Positions 33,206 through 43,245 of a DNA stretch of 64,000 nucleotides are shown here, piece after piece. Positions within the stretch are counted from its first letter, which is position 1; each line of letters begins with the position of its first letter. Source of the DNA: an uncultured Cohaesibacter sp. (GTDB lineage Bacteria > Pseudomonadota > Alphaproteobacteria > Rhizobiales > Cohaesibacteraceae); the NCBI RefSeq assembly GCF_963666525.1, contig NZ_OY762905.1, positions 1,116,001 through 1,180,000 of the forward strand, read 5' to 3'. The position numbers and the translations under genes were made by a program. The notes below the pieces were generated by a model that was given only the letters and a program-made list of their open reading frames with translations, had not been told where the DNA came from and did not search any database.

Positions 33206-34192
33206 ATGCATCTGAATAATCTTGAAAAATTTCCAGAGCTGGCAGATGGCATCTGCCACGCCATGACGTGCCGGGATAACAGTGAGGTGCGCGTTGCCCG
33301 CTGGCCCTCACTCTCGCCCACCCCCAAGGGAACAATCTGCCTGCTTCAGGGCCGAGCGGAATTCATCGAAAAATACTACGAAGTGATCACCGAGCTGCGC
33401 CAACGCGGCTTTGCGGTTGCCACCCTCGACTGGCGCGGCCAAGGCATGTCCGACCGGCTGCTGCCAGACCGCATGAAAGGCCACGTCCGCCGCTTCACTG
33501 ACTATGGCCGGGATCTGGAACAATTCATCAAGGACGTGATCCTGCCGGATTGCCCGCCGCCGTGCTTTGCCCTTGCCCATTCGATGGGGGGGCTGATCCT
33601 GCTCAACAACCTGCCTCGACTGCGCACCAAGATCGAACGCGCCTTTCTCTGCGCACCGCTGATCGAGATCAACACCAGCGCCCATGGCTTCATGGGAATC
33701 TCCCTGCAGCAGCCGGGCATCCGGAAAGCCTCCGGGCTTCTGCGCTATCTGGGGCTTGGCAATTGGTATGTGCCCGGTGCACCGCGCACCCCTCTGGACC
33801 GGCTGGGTTTCTACACCAACAAGCTGACCTCTGATGGCCCGCGCTATGATCGCAACCGGCAATTCCTGATCGACGCACCCGAACTCGGTATCGGCGGACC
33901 AACGATCCTCTGGACCCATGAAATCAGCAAGGCGCTGGATGTGCTGCAATCAAGCGACTTCCAGCCGACCATCCACACCCCGACCTTCATTCTGACTGCT
34001 GGCAATGATGCGATCGTCAACTCCCGGGCAGCAGAACTCTTCGCCCTGACCACGCGCGCCGCCCATGCCACCTCGATCACCGGCAGCAAGCATGAAATCA
34101 TGATGGAGCGGGAGATCATCCGCGAACAGTTCTGGGCAGCGTTTGACAGTTTCATTCCGGGCACCAGCACCCTCAGGCAGCAGAGCGCCTGA
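33206..34192 (+). CDS. Alpha/beta hydrolase, lysophospholipase/monoacylglycerol lipase type
   Basis: A 328-aa serine hydrolase. The nucleophile elbow is AHSMGG (Ser about residue 132); TLDWRGQGMSD and the late TAGNDAIVNSRA and GSKHEIMME supply the Asp and His of the triad, as in PldB-like enzymes. No signal peptide is seen. The ATG at 33206 is chosen over a long upstream extension that lacks family sequence. Confidence 0.85.
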   Translation: MHLNNLEKFPELADGICHAMTCRDNSEVRVARWPSLSPTPKGTICLLQGRAEFIEKYYEVITELRQRGFAVATLDWRGQGMSDRLLPDRMKGHVRRFTDYGRDLEQFIKDVILPDCPPPCFALAHSMGGLILLNNLPRLRTKIERAFLCAPLIEINTSAHGFMGISLQQPGIRKASGLLRYLGLGNWYVPGAPRTPLDRLGFYTNKLTSDGPRYDRNRQFLIDAPELGIGGPTILWTHEISKALDVLQSSDFQPTIHTPTFILTAGNDAIVNSRAAELFALTTRAAHATSITGSKHEIMMEREIIREQFWAAFDSFIPGTSTLRQQSA

Positions 34193-34258
34193 GCTGCGCG
34201 ATTGCCCGCGCCGGCCATCAACCGATGACCGGACCTAGGTGGGGACATCTTTGCAGGC

Positions 34259-35053
34259 TCAGGCCTTGCCAGAGAGCAGCTCCAGCACGGCATCATGCAA
34301 GGCGGGATCGCCGGTGGCCACCACCTGTCCGCCATCGAAGGCCGACTTGCCCTGCCAGTTGGTGACGACACCGCCAGCCCCTTCGATGACCGGAATCAGC
34401 GGCGCGATATCAACCGGCTTGAGACCGGCCTCGATGACCAGATCGACCATGCCGATGGCCAGCATGCAGTAGGCATAGCAGTCGACCCCGTAGCGCGACA
34501 GGCGCACAGCCTTCTCGACCCGGCGAAAACACTTGAATTCTTCCGCGTCAAAGATATCTGGCCCCGTGGTGAACAGCGTTGCATCGCTGATCGACTTGCA
34601 GGCCCGGCTCGATATCGCCTTCTCACCGTCCGGTCCCTTGTAGTGGCATTGTTTGCCATCGCCAAAGAACCGCTCGCCAGTGAAGGGCTGGCTCATCATG
34701 CCAAGGCTTTGTCCGCTGGAATGGCGATAGCCGATCAGGGTTCCCCAGGTTGGCAGTCCGGATATGAAGGCACGCGTTCCGTCGATCGGATCAAGCACCC
34801 ACAGACCATCGGCATTGAGATCCTTGGCTTCGAATTCCTCACCCAGAATGCCATGGGAAGGGAAATGCTCCTGAATATGGGCCCGCATTCTCAGCTCGGC
34901 CTGCTTGTCGGCGTCCGTTACCGGATCGAACCCCGTGGCGAGCTTGTTCTCGATCGCGATAGGCTCACGAAACAGCGGCAGCACGGTTTCCCCCGCCAGA
35001 TCTGCCAGTTGATGCAGAAAATCGAAATCCGGTGCACGATCAATATTGCTCAT
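34259..35053 (-). CDS. hisN: Inositol monophosphatase family protein (histidinol-phosphatase type)
   Basis: A 264-aa Mg-dependent phosphatase. GEEFEAK and WVLDPIDGTRAFISG are the metal-binding motifs and KPVDIAPLIPVIEGAGG the C-terminal signature. The LDPIDGTRAFISGLPTWG form is typical of HisN histidinol-phosphatases of actinobacteria and alphaproteobacteria, giving L-histidinol. The start at ATG 35053 is chosen because the long upstream hydrophobic extension is not part of the family. Confidence 0.8.
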   Translation of the reverse strand: MSNIDRAPDFDFLHQLADLAGETVLPLFREPIAIENKLATGFDPVTDADKQAELRMRAHIQEHFPSHGILGEEFEAKDLNADGLWVLDPIDGTRAFISGLPTWGTLIGYRHSSGQSLGMMSQPFTGERFFGDGKQCHYKGPDGEKAISSRACKSISDATLFTTGPDIFDAEEFKCFRRVEKAVRLSRYGVDCYAYCMLAIGMVDLVIEAGLKPVDIAPLIPVIEGAGGVVTNWQGKSAFDGGQVVATGDPALHDAVLELLSGKA

Positions 35054-35286
35054 GAAAACTCCCACCCAAACACTGGCGCCCTGCTGCAGAACCGGAGCCG
35101 GATAGCCGCTCCGAACGAGCCAGACGCAGGCCCACCAAGGGGCCAGAAACGACAAAAGGCAACTGGCTAACCAACCCATTGGCGAGCCCTGCCAAGACCG
35201 TCAACACTCTTACAGAGTCCCGTGATGGTGGGCAATCACAGATCGGAAAAGGCGACAGAAAAGCACAGGCCGGAGCGGCTTTTACC

Positions 35287-36504
35287 CTAATTCCGCCCCT
35301 TCCAGACGAAATCGTCGACCCGGTATTTGGGAGCGTTGTCCGCATTATTCAGTGGATCGTCTCCACCCTCTGCAGAGAAGGACAGGGAAAACACGCTCGG
35401 ATTGATCAGTTCATCCGATTCCAGAGGCGGCTTGCGCAGCGCATAGATGTCACGACGCGCGCCCAACCCTTCACGCAGCGCGCTTTCGTCGGCCGAGGCC
35501 AGATTCTTGGGCAGCACATCCTCATCCACCGACTGGGACAGCACGCGAATGACCAGTTTCTCCACATAGAAAGCAAGCTTGCGTCGCCCCTCCTGAGTGA
35601 ACCGGATGGCATTCTTCAGGCGCAACCGCACATCCTGTCCGTTGAGGTCCGGACCGCGGAAGGAGAAATTGCCGTCTTCGTCGGAGAAGGCATCCCAGAC
35701 ATCGATGAAATCTTCGTCCCGCTCGGTCAGACGGCTGGATACCAGATCGTTGAGATAGCGCATGTCAGCGGCCAGATCCTCGCTACCGACAGGCGGCAAT
35801 CCCACCCAGAAGACCGGCTTGTCCTGCTTGGCAAAAGCAAGTCGGATCCGGTCGATCTCTCTCTGATAGGCTCGGGCCCATTCATCGGTGCGGAATTCGA
35901 GAGCCGGCGAGACCTGATTGCCCTCGGCATCCTTGCGCGCAGGAATTTCCCGGCGATCGTTGAGACCCACCATGACCACGGCAAAGTTGAACGGATGAGC
36001 GGCAAAGAACGCATCGGCATCGCCCAGCGGATTGCTCTGAGCGCGATAGATGATCCCGCTGTTGGGCTGGGAATAGATCTCGACCCTGACATCGGGAGCC
36101 TTGGAGAAGGCATCCTTCAACCCCCATGCGATGTCTTGCGAAAACTCATCACCGAACACGGCGATCACCGCCGCATCAGGGTCCTTGGCAACCGTTTTTA
36201 TGACCGGAGCAGCCGGAGCCTTGGGGGCTGTAGAGGCCGGAGCCTTCGGGGCCTCCTGCTGCTTCTTTGGCGTACGCCGCTTGAACAGAAATTCAAAAAA
36301 ACCCAACGCCACATCATAGCGGCCATCATCAGGCACCGTACGCGTTGGAGCCGCTGCGGCAGCAAGCGGATCGCCACCTGAAAGAGACGGCGCAGCAAGG
36401 GAAGGGCCGGAGAAGAAGGTGCCGAGTGCAAAACAGATGAGCGTCATCAGGCCAATCAGGCCCCTTGCGCGTCCGCTGCCAGTCGTTCGCCTCTTCTCGT
36501 CCAT
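35287..36504 (-). CDS. DUF459-type SGNH hydrolase-like periplasmic protein
   Basis: A 405-aa protein with an N-terminal signal or anchor (residues about 14-31), a Pro/Ala/Lys-rich linker, then an SGNH-like domain (about residues 100-285) starting VIAVFGDEFSQ, with VVMVGLNDRRE and VFWVGLPPVGS. Relatives act on cell-wall or polysaccharide acyl groups. The first block has GDE in place of the usual GDS, so a catalytic Ser may be absent or elsewhere. It is followed 44 bp upstream (in gene order) by a lytic transglycosylase gene, consistent with an envelope role. Confidence 0.7.
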   Translation of the reverse strand: MDEKRRTTGSGRARGLIGLMTLICFALGTFFSGPSLAAPSLSGGDPLAAAAAPTRTVPDDGRYDVALGFFEFLFKRRTPKKQQEAPKAPASTAPKAPAAPVIKTVAKDPDAAVIAVFGDEFSQDIAWGLKDAFSKAPDVRVEIYSQPNSGIIYRAQSNPLGDADAFFAAHPFNFAVVMVGLNDRREIPARKDAEGNQVSPALEFRTDEWARAYQREIDRIRLAFAKQDKPVFWVGLPPVGSEDLAADMRYLNDLVSSRLTERDEDFIDVWDAFSDEDGNFSFRGPDLNGQDVRLRLKNAIRFTQEGRRKLAFYVEKLVIRVLSQSVDEDVLPKNLASADESALREGLGARRDIYALRKPPLESDELINPSVFSLSFSAEGGDDPLNNADNAPKYRVDDFVWKGRN

Positions 36505-36548
36505 CGTTCCATGCTCCTTGCACACCCTGCGTCCGGGACAGGATCCTT

Positions 36549-37802
36549 TTAACGCGCCTTACGCAGAGCCTCAAGCAAATCCCCGCTGGCAAACCCGTCC
36601 GGCACCAGACCGACCTTCTTCTGCCAATGGCGGATAGCCGCCCGCGACCGCGAACCAAGTTGCCCGTCAACGCCACCTGTATCATATCCAAGCCGGTTCA
36701 GAATAGTCTGCACCTCCTCGCGTTCACTGGTTGTCAGCATTCGGTCGGACCGAGGCCACTCGTGCGCAAAACCGCCGCCGCCCATGATGCGATCGGCCAG
36801 ATGCCCGATGGCCAGTGCATAGGAAGTGGCATTGTTGTAGCGCTTGATGACGGAAAAATTCTTCAGGACAAGAAAGGCCGGTCCCCTGTAGCCGGCCGGC
36901 ATGATCAGTTGGGCCTGGTCGTCCGGACGCGGAAAGGCTCGCCCATGTACGCGCTTGACGCCCAGTTTTTCCCAGTCGGCCAGCGTTTTGGTGGTGCTCC
37001 CGTCCGCAAGTTCAAAGGCGAAGGTACTCGGTAGCGAAACCTCATAACCCCATGTCTTGCCGGTCTCCCAGCCAGCATCCTTGAGCAGATTGGCGCTGGA
37101 AGCCAGCGCATCAGGCACGGAATTCCAGATATCCCGATGACCATCGCCATCAAAATCGACGGCCTTGAGCAGAAATGTGGTCGGAATGAACTGGGTATGC
37201 CCCATGGCGCCAGCCCAGGACCCAACCATCTGCGACGGCGCGATATCGCCATTCTGCAGAATCTTGAGCGCCGCCAGCAGCTGGGTTCGCCCGAAAGAGG
37301 ACCGTTTGGGATCGGCATAGGCCAGCATCGCCAGCGACTGGATGGTCGGCTTGATCAGCGCCTTGTTGCTGAAAATGGAGCCATAGGCCGTTTCCATGCC
37401 CCAGATCGCCAGCAGCACATGCCGGTCGACGCCGTAGGCCCGCTCCAGTTTTGCCAACAGCGAGGCATGCTGCCGCTTCATCTTCTGACCATTCTTGATG
37501 CGGACATCGCTGACCGCGCCATCCATGTAGGACCAGATCGGTTTGACGAATTCAGGCTGGTTGGTCGCCCGTTTGATCACGGAGCTGTCGAACTCGACAC
37601 CGGCGAACGCCGCATTGTAGGTTTGGGAGGTAATCCCCTCTGCCTGGGCGGTTGGCCAGAAAGACCGGATCCAGTTTTGGAACCCTTGGGCGGTTTGTGC
37701 GTTGGCTTCAGAGGAAAGGAGCGCAAAAAGCAGAAACGCGGCGGAAATCACCCCGGCAGCCGGGGTTTGCCCAATTGATCTTGTCCATTTTCGTATAGGC
37801 AT
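36549..37802 (-). CDS. Lytic murein transglycosylase B-like with peptidoglycan-binding domain
   Basis: A 417-aa periplasmic enzyme that cleaves peptidoglycan to 1,6-anhydro products. Signal peptide at residues 1 to about 36 (ending ANA), MltB-type catalytic domain with the Glu in LLAIWGMETAYGS, the GAMGHTQFIPTTF motif and DGDGHRDIWNS, and a C-terminal PG_binding_1 domain (about 355-415, NRLGYDTGGVDGQLGSRSRAAI). Start ATG 37802 is chosen so that the signal peptide has a short basic start. It probably shares a transcript with the SGNH gene. Confidence 0.92.
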   Translation of the reverse strand: MPIRKWTRSIGQTPAAGVISAAFLLFALLSSEANAQTAQGFQNWIRSFWPTAQAEGITSQTYNAAFAGVEFDSSVIKRATNQPEFVKPIWSYMDGAVSDVRIKNGQKMKRQHASLLAKLERAYGVDRHVLLAIWGMETAYGSIFSNKALIKPTIQSLAMLAYADPKRSSFGRTQLLAALKILQNGDIAPSQMVGSWAGAMGHTQFIPTTFLLKAVDFDGDGHRDIWNSVPDALASSANLLKDAGWETGKTWGYEVSLPSTFAFELADGSTTKTLADWEKLGVKRVHGRAFPRPDDQAQLIMPAGYRGPAFLVLKNFSVIKRYNNATSYALAIGHLADRIMGGGGFAHEWPRSDRMLTTSEREEVQTILNRLGYDTGGVDGQLGSRSRAAIRHWQKKVGLVPDGFASGDLLEALRKAR

Positions 37803-38108
37803 AAACAAATCCTGAAAGAGAGAATACAACTTTGCAGTGAATCACATTGCCACAAGAATATGGCCAAGATAGTGAAAGGTCACCAATCAAATAAATTTTC
37901 CCTGTTTGCAATGAAGCGGCTTTTCTGTTTTGAATAGGCACTCTCTTTTCTTGAAACGAACCAATTTTGAATAAGATAGGGCACAACTGCGTTTTCTTGT
38001 GAATAGCGCCATAATGTCCCAAAACATTAATGCAAAGCGTTATCCGGGAGGATCTAGAATCCCGCCCGCACGTCAAACGCTCAAAGTAACTGATCGGAGC
38101 TAAAAAAG
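37803..38108. other. Divergent intergenic region mltB-like / galU
   Basis: No gene is visible. AT-rich sequence around 37860-38000 should contain promoters for both genes; TTGAAA followed by TAAGAT near 37950-37977 is a weak candidate for galU. Confidence 0.4.
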
Positions 38109-39005
38109 ATGGTAAAGCCTATCCGCAAAGCCGTATTCCCTGTGGCAGGTCTTGGAACGCGCTTCCTCCCCGCGACCAAAGCGCTACCAAAGGAAATGCT
38201 GACGATTGTTGACAGACCAGTCATTCAATATGTCGTTGATGAAGCCAAGGCAGCGGGTGTCGAACAGTTCATTTTCATCACGGGCCGCAACAAGGCGGTT
38301 ATCGAGGATCACTTCGACGTTCAGGTCGAACTGGAGGACACGCTCAAGCAGCGTGGCAAATACGATATTCTCAAGAGCCTGCGCAAGGATCTGCCGAAGG
38401 CGGGACACACAATGTTCACCCGCCAGCAGCAGCCGCTGGGGCTCGGTCATGCCGTGCTCTGCGCCAAGGAACTGGTTGGTCGCGAACCCTTCGCGCTTCT
38501 GTTGCCAGACATGATCATGAAGTCCCCCAAGGGCTGCCTTGCCCAGATGATGGATATCTACAACAAGCGGGACGGCAACGTGGTAGCGCTTGAGGAAGTG
38601 CCAATGGAGATGACCTTCAAATATGGTGTCATTCAGCCGGGCGAGCAGTATGAGGACAGTGTCGAGATCAAAGGCATGGTCGAGAAGCCGGAACCGGGCA
38701 CCGCGCCGTCCAACCTCATCCTGTCGGGGCGCTACATCCTGCAGCCGGAAATCTTCGACTACCTCACCCATCAGCAGCCCGGCAGCGGCAACGAGATCCA
38801 GTTGACCGACGCCATGATCAGCCTGAACAACGACCAGGAGTTCACTGGCATGATCTATGAAGGCGACACCTTCGACTGCGGCTCCAAGTCCGGCTTCCTT
38901 ATGGCCAACGTCGCCTTTGGCATGGAACGCGACGACATCGCCCCCAACGTGGCCAGCACCATCCGCTCTATCATCGAAAAATATGATGCGGAACAGAAAC
39001 AATAG
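38109..39005 (+). CDS. galU: UTP-glucose-1-phosphate uridylyltransferase
   Basis: A 298-aa nucleotidyltransferase making UDP-glucose for envelope polysaccharides and glucans. The N-terminal signature VFPVAGLGTRFLPATKALPKEML, the sugar-binding MVEKPEPGTAPSNL and GRYILQPEIF are all present and length is standard. GGAGC precedes the ATG. UDP-glucose is also the precursor for OpgG-type glucans. Confidence 0.95.
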   Translation: MVKPIRKAVFPVAGLGTRFLPATKALPKEMLTIVDRPVIQYVVDEAKAAGVEQFIFITGRNKAVIEDHFDVQVELEDTLKQRGKYDILKSLRKDLPKAGHTMFTRQQQPLGLGHAVLCAKELVGREPFALLLPDMIMKSPKGCLAQMMDIYNKRDGNVVALEEVPMEMTFKYGVIQPGEQYEDSVEIKGMVEKPEPGTAPSNLILSGRYILQPEIFDYLTHQQPGSGNEIQLTDAMISLNNDQEFTGMIYEGDTFDCGSKSGFLMANVAFGMERDDIAPNVASTIRSIIEKYDAEQKQ

Positions 39006-39025
39006 GCTTCTGGCAACCGAAACAA

Positions 39026-39055
39026 AGAAAAAGCGGGCTGCAAGCCCGCTTTTTT
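39026..39055. terminator. Intrinsic terminator after galU
   Basis: AGCGGGCT-GCA-AGCCCGCT is flanked by AAAA on the left and a T-run on the right, so it can act in both directions between galU and the convergent VOC gene. Confidence 0.85.
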
Positions 39056-39140
39056 CATGGTGCCGCTATTCTCGCAACAATGGCTGCCGCTCCGGTGCGC
39101 CCGGTTGCGACCTGCCCACATGTCGGAATGGCGACCGGAT

Positions 39141-39491
39141 CTATTCGACCAGCGTGATGATATTGCCTGACGGATCGATGAGATGCACCAGCGACCCTCC
39201 CCAGAACTGGCGTTCCGGTGGTGCCACGAAAGGAACTCCGCGCGCCTTCAGGGACTGGTACAGCGAAGGCAGATCATCCACGGCCAGTGACAGCCCGGTG
39301 AACCGCCCGATCAGCGAGGCCTGAGGCCCGCGCGCATCTTCTTCTTCGATGATGACCAGCATCCCGGGCTCGAAACCGACCGCCCCCTGATCGAACCGAT
39401 CCCAAACCATGGGCCATTGCAGCGCGTTCGCATAAAAATCACGCGCGACGGCTAGATCTCTGACGAAAATCCGGAATGCGGTTACATGCAT
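39141..39491 (-). CDS. VOC-family (glyoxalase-like) protein
   Basis: A 116-aa protein with one vicinal-oxygen-chelate module: FRIFVRDLAVARDFYANAL at the start and VHLIDPSGNIITLVE at the end with the usual Glu. Small VOC proteins bind metals and act on dioxygenase, glyoxalase or resistance substrates; nothing here tells which. Start ATG 39491 fits the domain; the upstream extension is not conserved. Confidence 0.8.
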   Translation of the reverse strand: MHVTAFRIFVRDLAVARDFYANALQWPMVWDRFDQGAVGFEPGMLVIIEEEDARGPQASLIGRFTGLSLAVDDLPSLYQSLKARGVPFVAPPERQFWGGSLVHLIDPSGNIITLVE

Positions 39492-39721
39492 TGTCTGGCC
39501 CCTATACTGACAGTCGGAACTTATAGTCACCGACCATAGAAATCCATAGCAGGCAAAACGGTTGTAATCAACCAAGTGCTTACTGATTTCAACTCTGCAC
39601 CCCGATGCTTCAAAGCTTTGTTTTTACAAGGTCTCTTGAGCAAAGAGGGTGATCAGACAAGGATACAACGGATTTTTGATTTGGAAGACACTACAAATGG
39701 AGAATTGGCGGGCCGAATGCC
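39492..39721. other. Intergenic stretch between the VOC and DUF2336 genes
   Basis: No gene is visible. Its right edge meets the terminator of the DUF2336 gene. Confidence 0.4.
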
Positions 39722-39756
39722 AGCAAAGAAAAGGCGGCACCGAAACGGGCCGCCTT
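39722..39756 (-). terminator. Terminator of the DUF2336 gene
   Basis: AAGGCGGC (39731-39738) and GCCGCCTT (39749-39756) form a stem followed on the minus strand by a T-rich tail, 70 bp after the DUF2336 stop. Confidence 0.65.
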
Positions 39757-39825
39757 CAGAATTCCGATCCCCATGATCGCCCTCAGGGCCGGGAACCTGA
39801 GATCACACAAACCGGCACAAAGCCG

Positions 39826-40905
39826 TCAGTCCAGACGCAATCCGGTTGTCGGCCAGCGATTGACGTTGATCTTTGCTTCCTCGAGACTGATCTGTCGATA
39901 GCGCCTCTGGACCGCATTGCTCTGACCAGAGGAAAGGCAAAGCATCCACGGCCCACATTCAAGAATGTCGTGCACCAGTTCGTCCGAGAAGGACAAACAC
40001 CTAAACAGGCTCAGAATCTGGTCCCACTCAAGACTCGACATCATGCGTGCCACGATCTGGTGTGGAAAACCGGAAAGCTTGGCGATACCACAAACCAGAT
40101 CAGCAAACTGATCATTGCAGGCAAATTGCCTCAACACACCATTGCCCAGGAAGCCCTGCTCGAACAGTTTCTCGATCTTGGTCAAAGACGGATCGAACCG
40201 GTAGCGCGCCAGATAGGAATGGCGAGAGAGATTGTAGAAACGCTCCTCCACCTTGGGCTCAACCTCGCTCCACAACTTGTTGAGATCGACATGGCGGGAC
40301 GGGAACGCATTCGATCCGATCGTTTTGCGGGATTGATCCTTGTCGGCAATCCGGTTAGCCAGCTCGGTGGCAAGAAATCTGTCATTGGCAGCGGCCTCGT
40401 CCAGAGCCTGCATGCTCTCGTCGGAAAGATCAGCGCCCGCATTGGCTGCCAGCTTGATCATGACTGTGCCATGGCCAGTTCGGATCAGCACATCGGTCAC
40501 GACACTGCTGAGGGTCTTGCGCATGCTGATCGAAACAAGATGATCATCGCTACGCACCTCGCTCACCTCGATCAGATCCTTGTCAGTGAGGACTGGCGAG
40601 TGGCGCAAAATCGGATCGGCAACCTTGATCGCGTCGAATGCAAATCGCCGGACAATGCTGTGCGGTGCGTTCTCGAGATGGCAGATCTTCTGTGCAGCAA
40701 AGGAACGCGTTTCCTCGCCCACCAGATCAGCAAGGCGCTGCAGAACAGTATCATACGTCGCCAATTGTTCTTCATCGCAATGAGATGCTGTCAGCGAGAA
40801 CAGGGACGCAACATGGCGCATCAGTTCGTCACTCTTACCATTATCGCTTTGACCGTTGAGAACTTTCCAGTCCACGAGCTCGGTTTTTACGTTGGCAGCC
40901 TGCAT
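39826..40905 (-). CDS. DUF2336 domain protein
   Basis: A 359-aa mostly helical protein with the alphaproteobacterial DUF2336 pattern: RLADLVGEETRSFAAQKICHLENAPHSIVRRFAFDAIKVADPIL and SDDHLVSISMRK near the middle. No signal peptide or membrane segment is seen. The family is confined mainly to alphaproteobacteria and has no known activity. It stands alone. Confidence 0.8.
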   Translation of the reverse strand: MQAANVKTELVDWKVLNGQSDNGKSDELMRHVASLFSLTASHCDEEQLATYDTVLQRLADLVGEETRSFAAQKICHLENAPHSIVRRFAFDAIKVADPILRHSPVLTDKDLIEVSEVRSDDHLVSISMRKTLSSVVTDVLIRTGHGTVMIKLAANAGADLSDESMQALDEAAANDRFLATELANRIADKDQSRKTIGSNAFPSRHVDLNKLWSEVEPKVEERFYNLSRHSYLARYRFDPSLTKIEKLFEQGFLGNGVLRQFACNDQFADLVCGIAKLSGFPHQIVARMMSSLEWDQILSLFRCLSFSDELVHDILECGPWMLCLSSGQSNAVQRRYRQISLEEAKINVNRWPTTGLRLD

Positions 40906-41264
40906 TTGACAAAATCCGCTCTAATCTAAGATCGACACCACTTGAGAATCTGATTTCCGATCCAAGCTACAGAGAAGCCATATACAAACACCTAAACGGA
41001 GAACGGGAATTTGAAGCTAAATCGATGAAAAGAATAATAAAATTTTATTCAAATTGGATTTATTCGGGTCAATTACATTCAAAATTACGAATTCAACAGA
41101 GAAATCAACGCCTCACGGGATTTTCACCGCTGTGAAGCAGGCCAGCGAGCGCCTGTCAACATCATAGAATTCAATGGAAAATCTTGTGTGGAAGAACAAA
41201 TTTTTTCCGCTGTGACCGCCTCAGTAAAATTGCACCAGACAGCATTCCGTTAAGGATCCGGCAA
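40906..41264. other. AT-rich intergenic stretch
   Basis: No gene or RNA could be recognised. The part nearest 40906 should contain the DUF2336 promoter on the minus strand. Confidence 0.45.
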
Positions 41265-41298
41265 TAAAAAAGCCCTGTCTTGGCGACAGGGCTTTTTG
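41265..41298 (-). terminator. Intrinsic terminator of ettA
   Basis: AGCCCTGTC (41271-41279) and GACAGGGCT (41285-41293) pair and are flanked by A- and T-runs, 27 bp after the ettA stop. Confidence 0.88.
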
Positions 41299-41324
41299 TT
41301 TTCCAATAACCAGAAAAATACGGC

Positions 41325-42977
41325 TTAACGCGTAAACGGTTTGTATTTGATGCGCTTCGGATTGACCGCATCCGGCCCCAACCGACGCACCTTGTCCTTC
41401 TCGTAATCTTCGAAGTTGCCTTCGAACCATTCCACATGGCTATCGCCTTCAAAGGCAAGGATATGCGTGGCAAGACGGTCAAGGAACATACGATCATGGC
41501 TGATGACCACGGCGCATCCGGCGAAATCTTCCAGCGCATCCTCCAGAGCTGCCAGCGTTTCGGTGTCCAGGTCGTTGGTCGGTTCGTCAAGCAGCAGCAC
41601 ATTGGCGCCGGACTTTAGAACCTTGGCCAGATGAACACGGTTGCGCTGCCCACCAGACAGGGACCCGACCTTCTGCTGCTGATCGCCACCCTTGAAGTTG
41701 AAGGCGGAGCAGTAGGCGCGGCTGTTCATTTCTCGCTTGCCAAGCTTGATGATGTCATCCCCTTCGGAGATTTCTTCCCAGACGGTCTTGTCCGGATCAA
41801 GCGCATCACGGGACTGGTCGACATAACCAAGATGAACGGTGTCACCAAGGCGGATCGAGCCAGCATCCGGCGTGTCGTGGCCGGTCAGCATTTTGAACAG
41901 GGTGGTCTTGCCGACGCCGTTCGGGCCAATGATGCCGACGATGCCGCCCGGTGGCAGTTTGAAATCGAGGCCATCGATCAGCAGACGATCGCCAAAGCCC
42001 TTCTTCAGGCCTTCGACATCAATGACCACGTCACCAAGACGTTCTCCCGGCGGAATGATGATCTGGGCAGTACCCGGAGCGCGTTCCTCGTTGCGCTTGA
42101 GCAATTCGTCATAGGCGCGGATACGGGCCTTGGACTTGGCCTGACGGGCTTTCGGGCTCGCCGCAATCCACTCCTGCTCACGCGACAGGGCACGCTGACG
42201 GGCAGCCTCTTCGCGACCTTCCTGAGCCAGACGCTTGGCCTTGGCTTCCAGATAGGCGGTGTAGTTGCCTTCGTAAGGAATGCCACGACCACGGTCGAGT
42301 TCGAGAATCCAGCCCGTGACATTGTCGAGGAAGTAGCGATCGTGGGTGATGATCAGCACGGCGCCCTTGAATTCGCGCAGATGCTTTTCAAGCCAGTTGA
42401 CCGTTTCCGCATCCAGATGGTTGGTCGGTTCGTCGAGCAGCAGCAGATCAGGCTCGGCAAGCAGCAGCTTGCACAGCGCCACACGGCGCTTCTCGCCGCC
42501 GGACAACACGGAAACATCGGCATCGGACGGAGGACAGCGCAGGGCGTCCATGGCCATTTCCACCTGGGACTGAAGATCCCACAGGTTCTGGCTGTCGATG
42601 ACATCCTGAAGCTTGGCGCCCTCTTCGGCGGTTTCGTCCGAATAGTTCATCATCAGTTCATTGTAGCGATCCAGAATGGCCTGCTTTTCCGCAACGCCTT
42701 CCATCACGTTGCCGAGCACGTCCTTGCTCTCGTCAAGCACCGGCTCCTGCGGCAGATAGCCGATCTTGGCGCCTTCTGCGGCCCAGGCCTCACCGGTGAA
42801 TTCATTGTCAAGCCCGGCCATGATCCGCAGCACGGTTGATTTACCCGCGCCGTTCGGGCCGAGAATACCGATCTTCGCATCCGGGTAGAAAGAAAGGTGG
42901 ACATTTTCCAGAACCTTCTTGCCGCCACCGTAGGTCTTGGAAAGACCATGCATGTGATAAATGAATTGTCGAGCCAT
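41325..42977 (-). CDS. ettA: Energy-dependent translational throttle protein EttA
   Basis: A 550-aa soluble ABC-F protein with two ATPase domains: [17 protein letters not shown] and [12 protein letters not shown] in the first, [17 protein letters not shown] and [11 protein letters not shown] in the second. It contains the arm and the P-site tRNA-interaction linker (about residues 235-310) and ends [12 protein letters not shown], close to other EttA proteins. It binds the ribosomal E site and gates translation according to energy status. It stands alone with its own terminator. Confidence 0.93.
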   Translation of the reverse strand: MARQFIYHMHGLSKTYGGGKKVLENVHLSFYPDAKIGILGPNGAGKSTVLRIMAGLDNEFTGEAWAAEGAKIGYLPQEPVLDESKDVLGNVMEGVAEKQAILDRYNELMMNYSDETAEEGAKLQDVIDSQNLWDLQSQVEMAMDALRCPPSDADVSVLSGGEKRRVALCKLLLAEPDLLLLDEPTNHLDAETVNWLEKHLREFKGAVLIITHDRYFLDNVTGWILELDRGRGIPYEGNYTAYLEAKAKRLAQEGREEAARQRALSREQEWIAASPKARQAKSKARIRAYDELLKRNEERAPGTAQIIIPPGERLGDVVIDVEGLKKGFGDRLLIDGLDFKLPPGGIVGIIGPNGVGKTTLFKMLTGHDTPDAGSIRLGDTVHLGYVDQSRDALDPDKTVWEEISEGDDIIKLGKREMNSRAYCSAFNFKGGDQQQKVGSLSGGQRNRVHLAKVLKSGANVLLLDEPTNDLDTETLAALEDALEDFAGCAVVISHDRMFLDRLATHILAFEGDSHVEWFEGNFEDYEKDKVRRLGPDAVNPKRIKYKPFTR

Positions 42978-43245
42978 ATACCGCTACCGTCCGAATAGAG
43001 CGCTTCCCTCCTGCCGAAATCGGCAGGATCTGTCAGAAGCACAGTGTTCCAAAAGATCTCCAGCAGCAGCTTTCATCCTGGATCACAGGAAGAATCAGGG
43101 GAATGCTGCGGGGAAATCACGAGTTGCCCCGTTTTAAAGGCGAGCGCGCGGGGTTTCAATCCCTATTATCATGACTTTTCGCCAACTGAACGACGATCAC
43201 GGCAGCACAGTGGTGCAAGGTTGGCCCCGCGCCACAGGAGGGAGA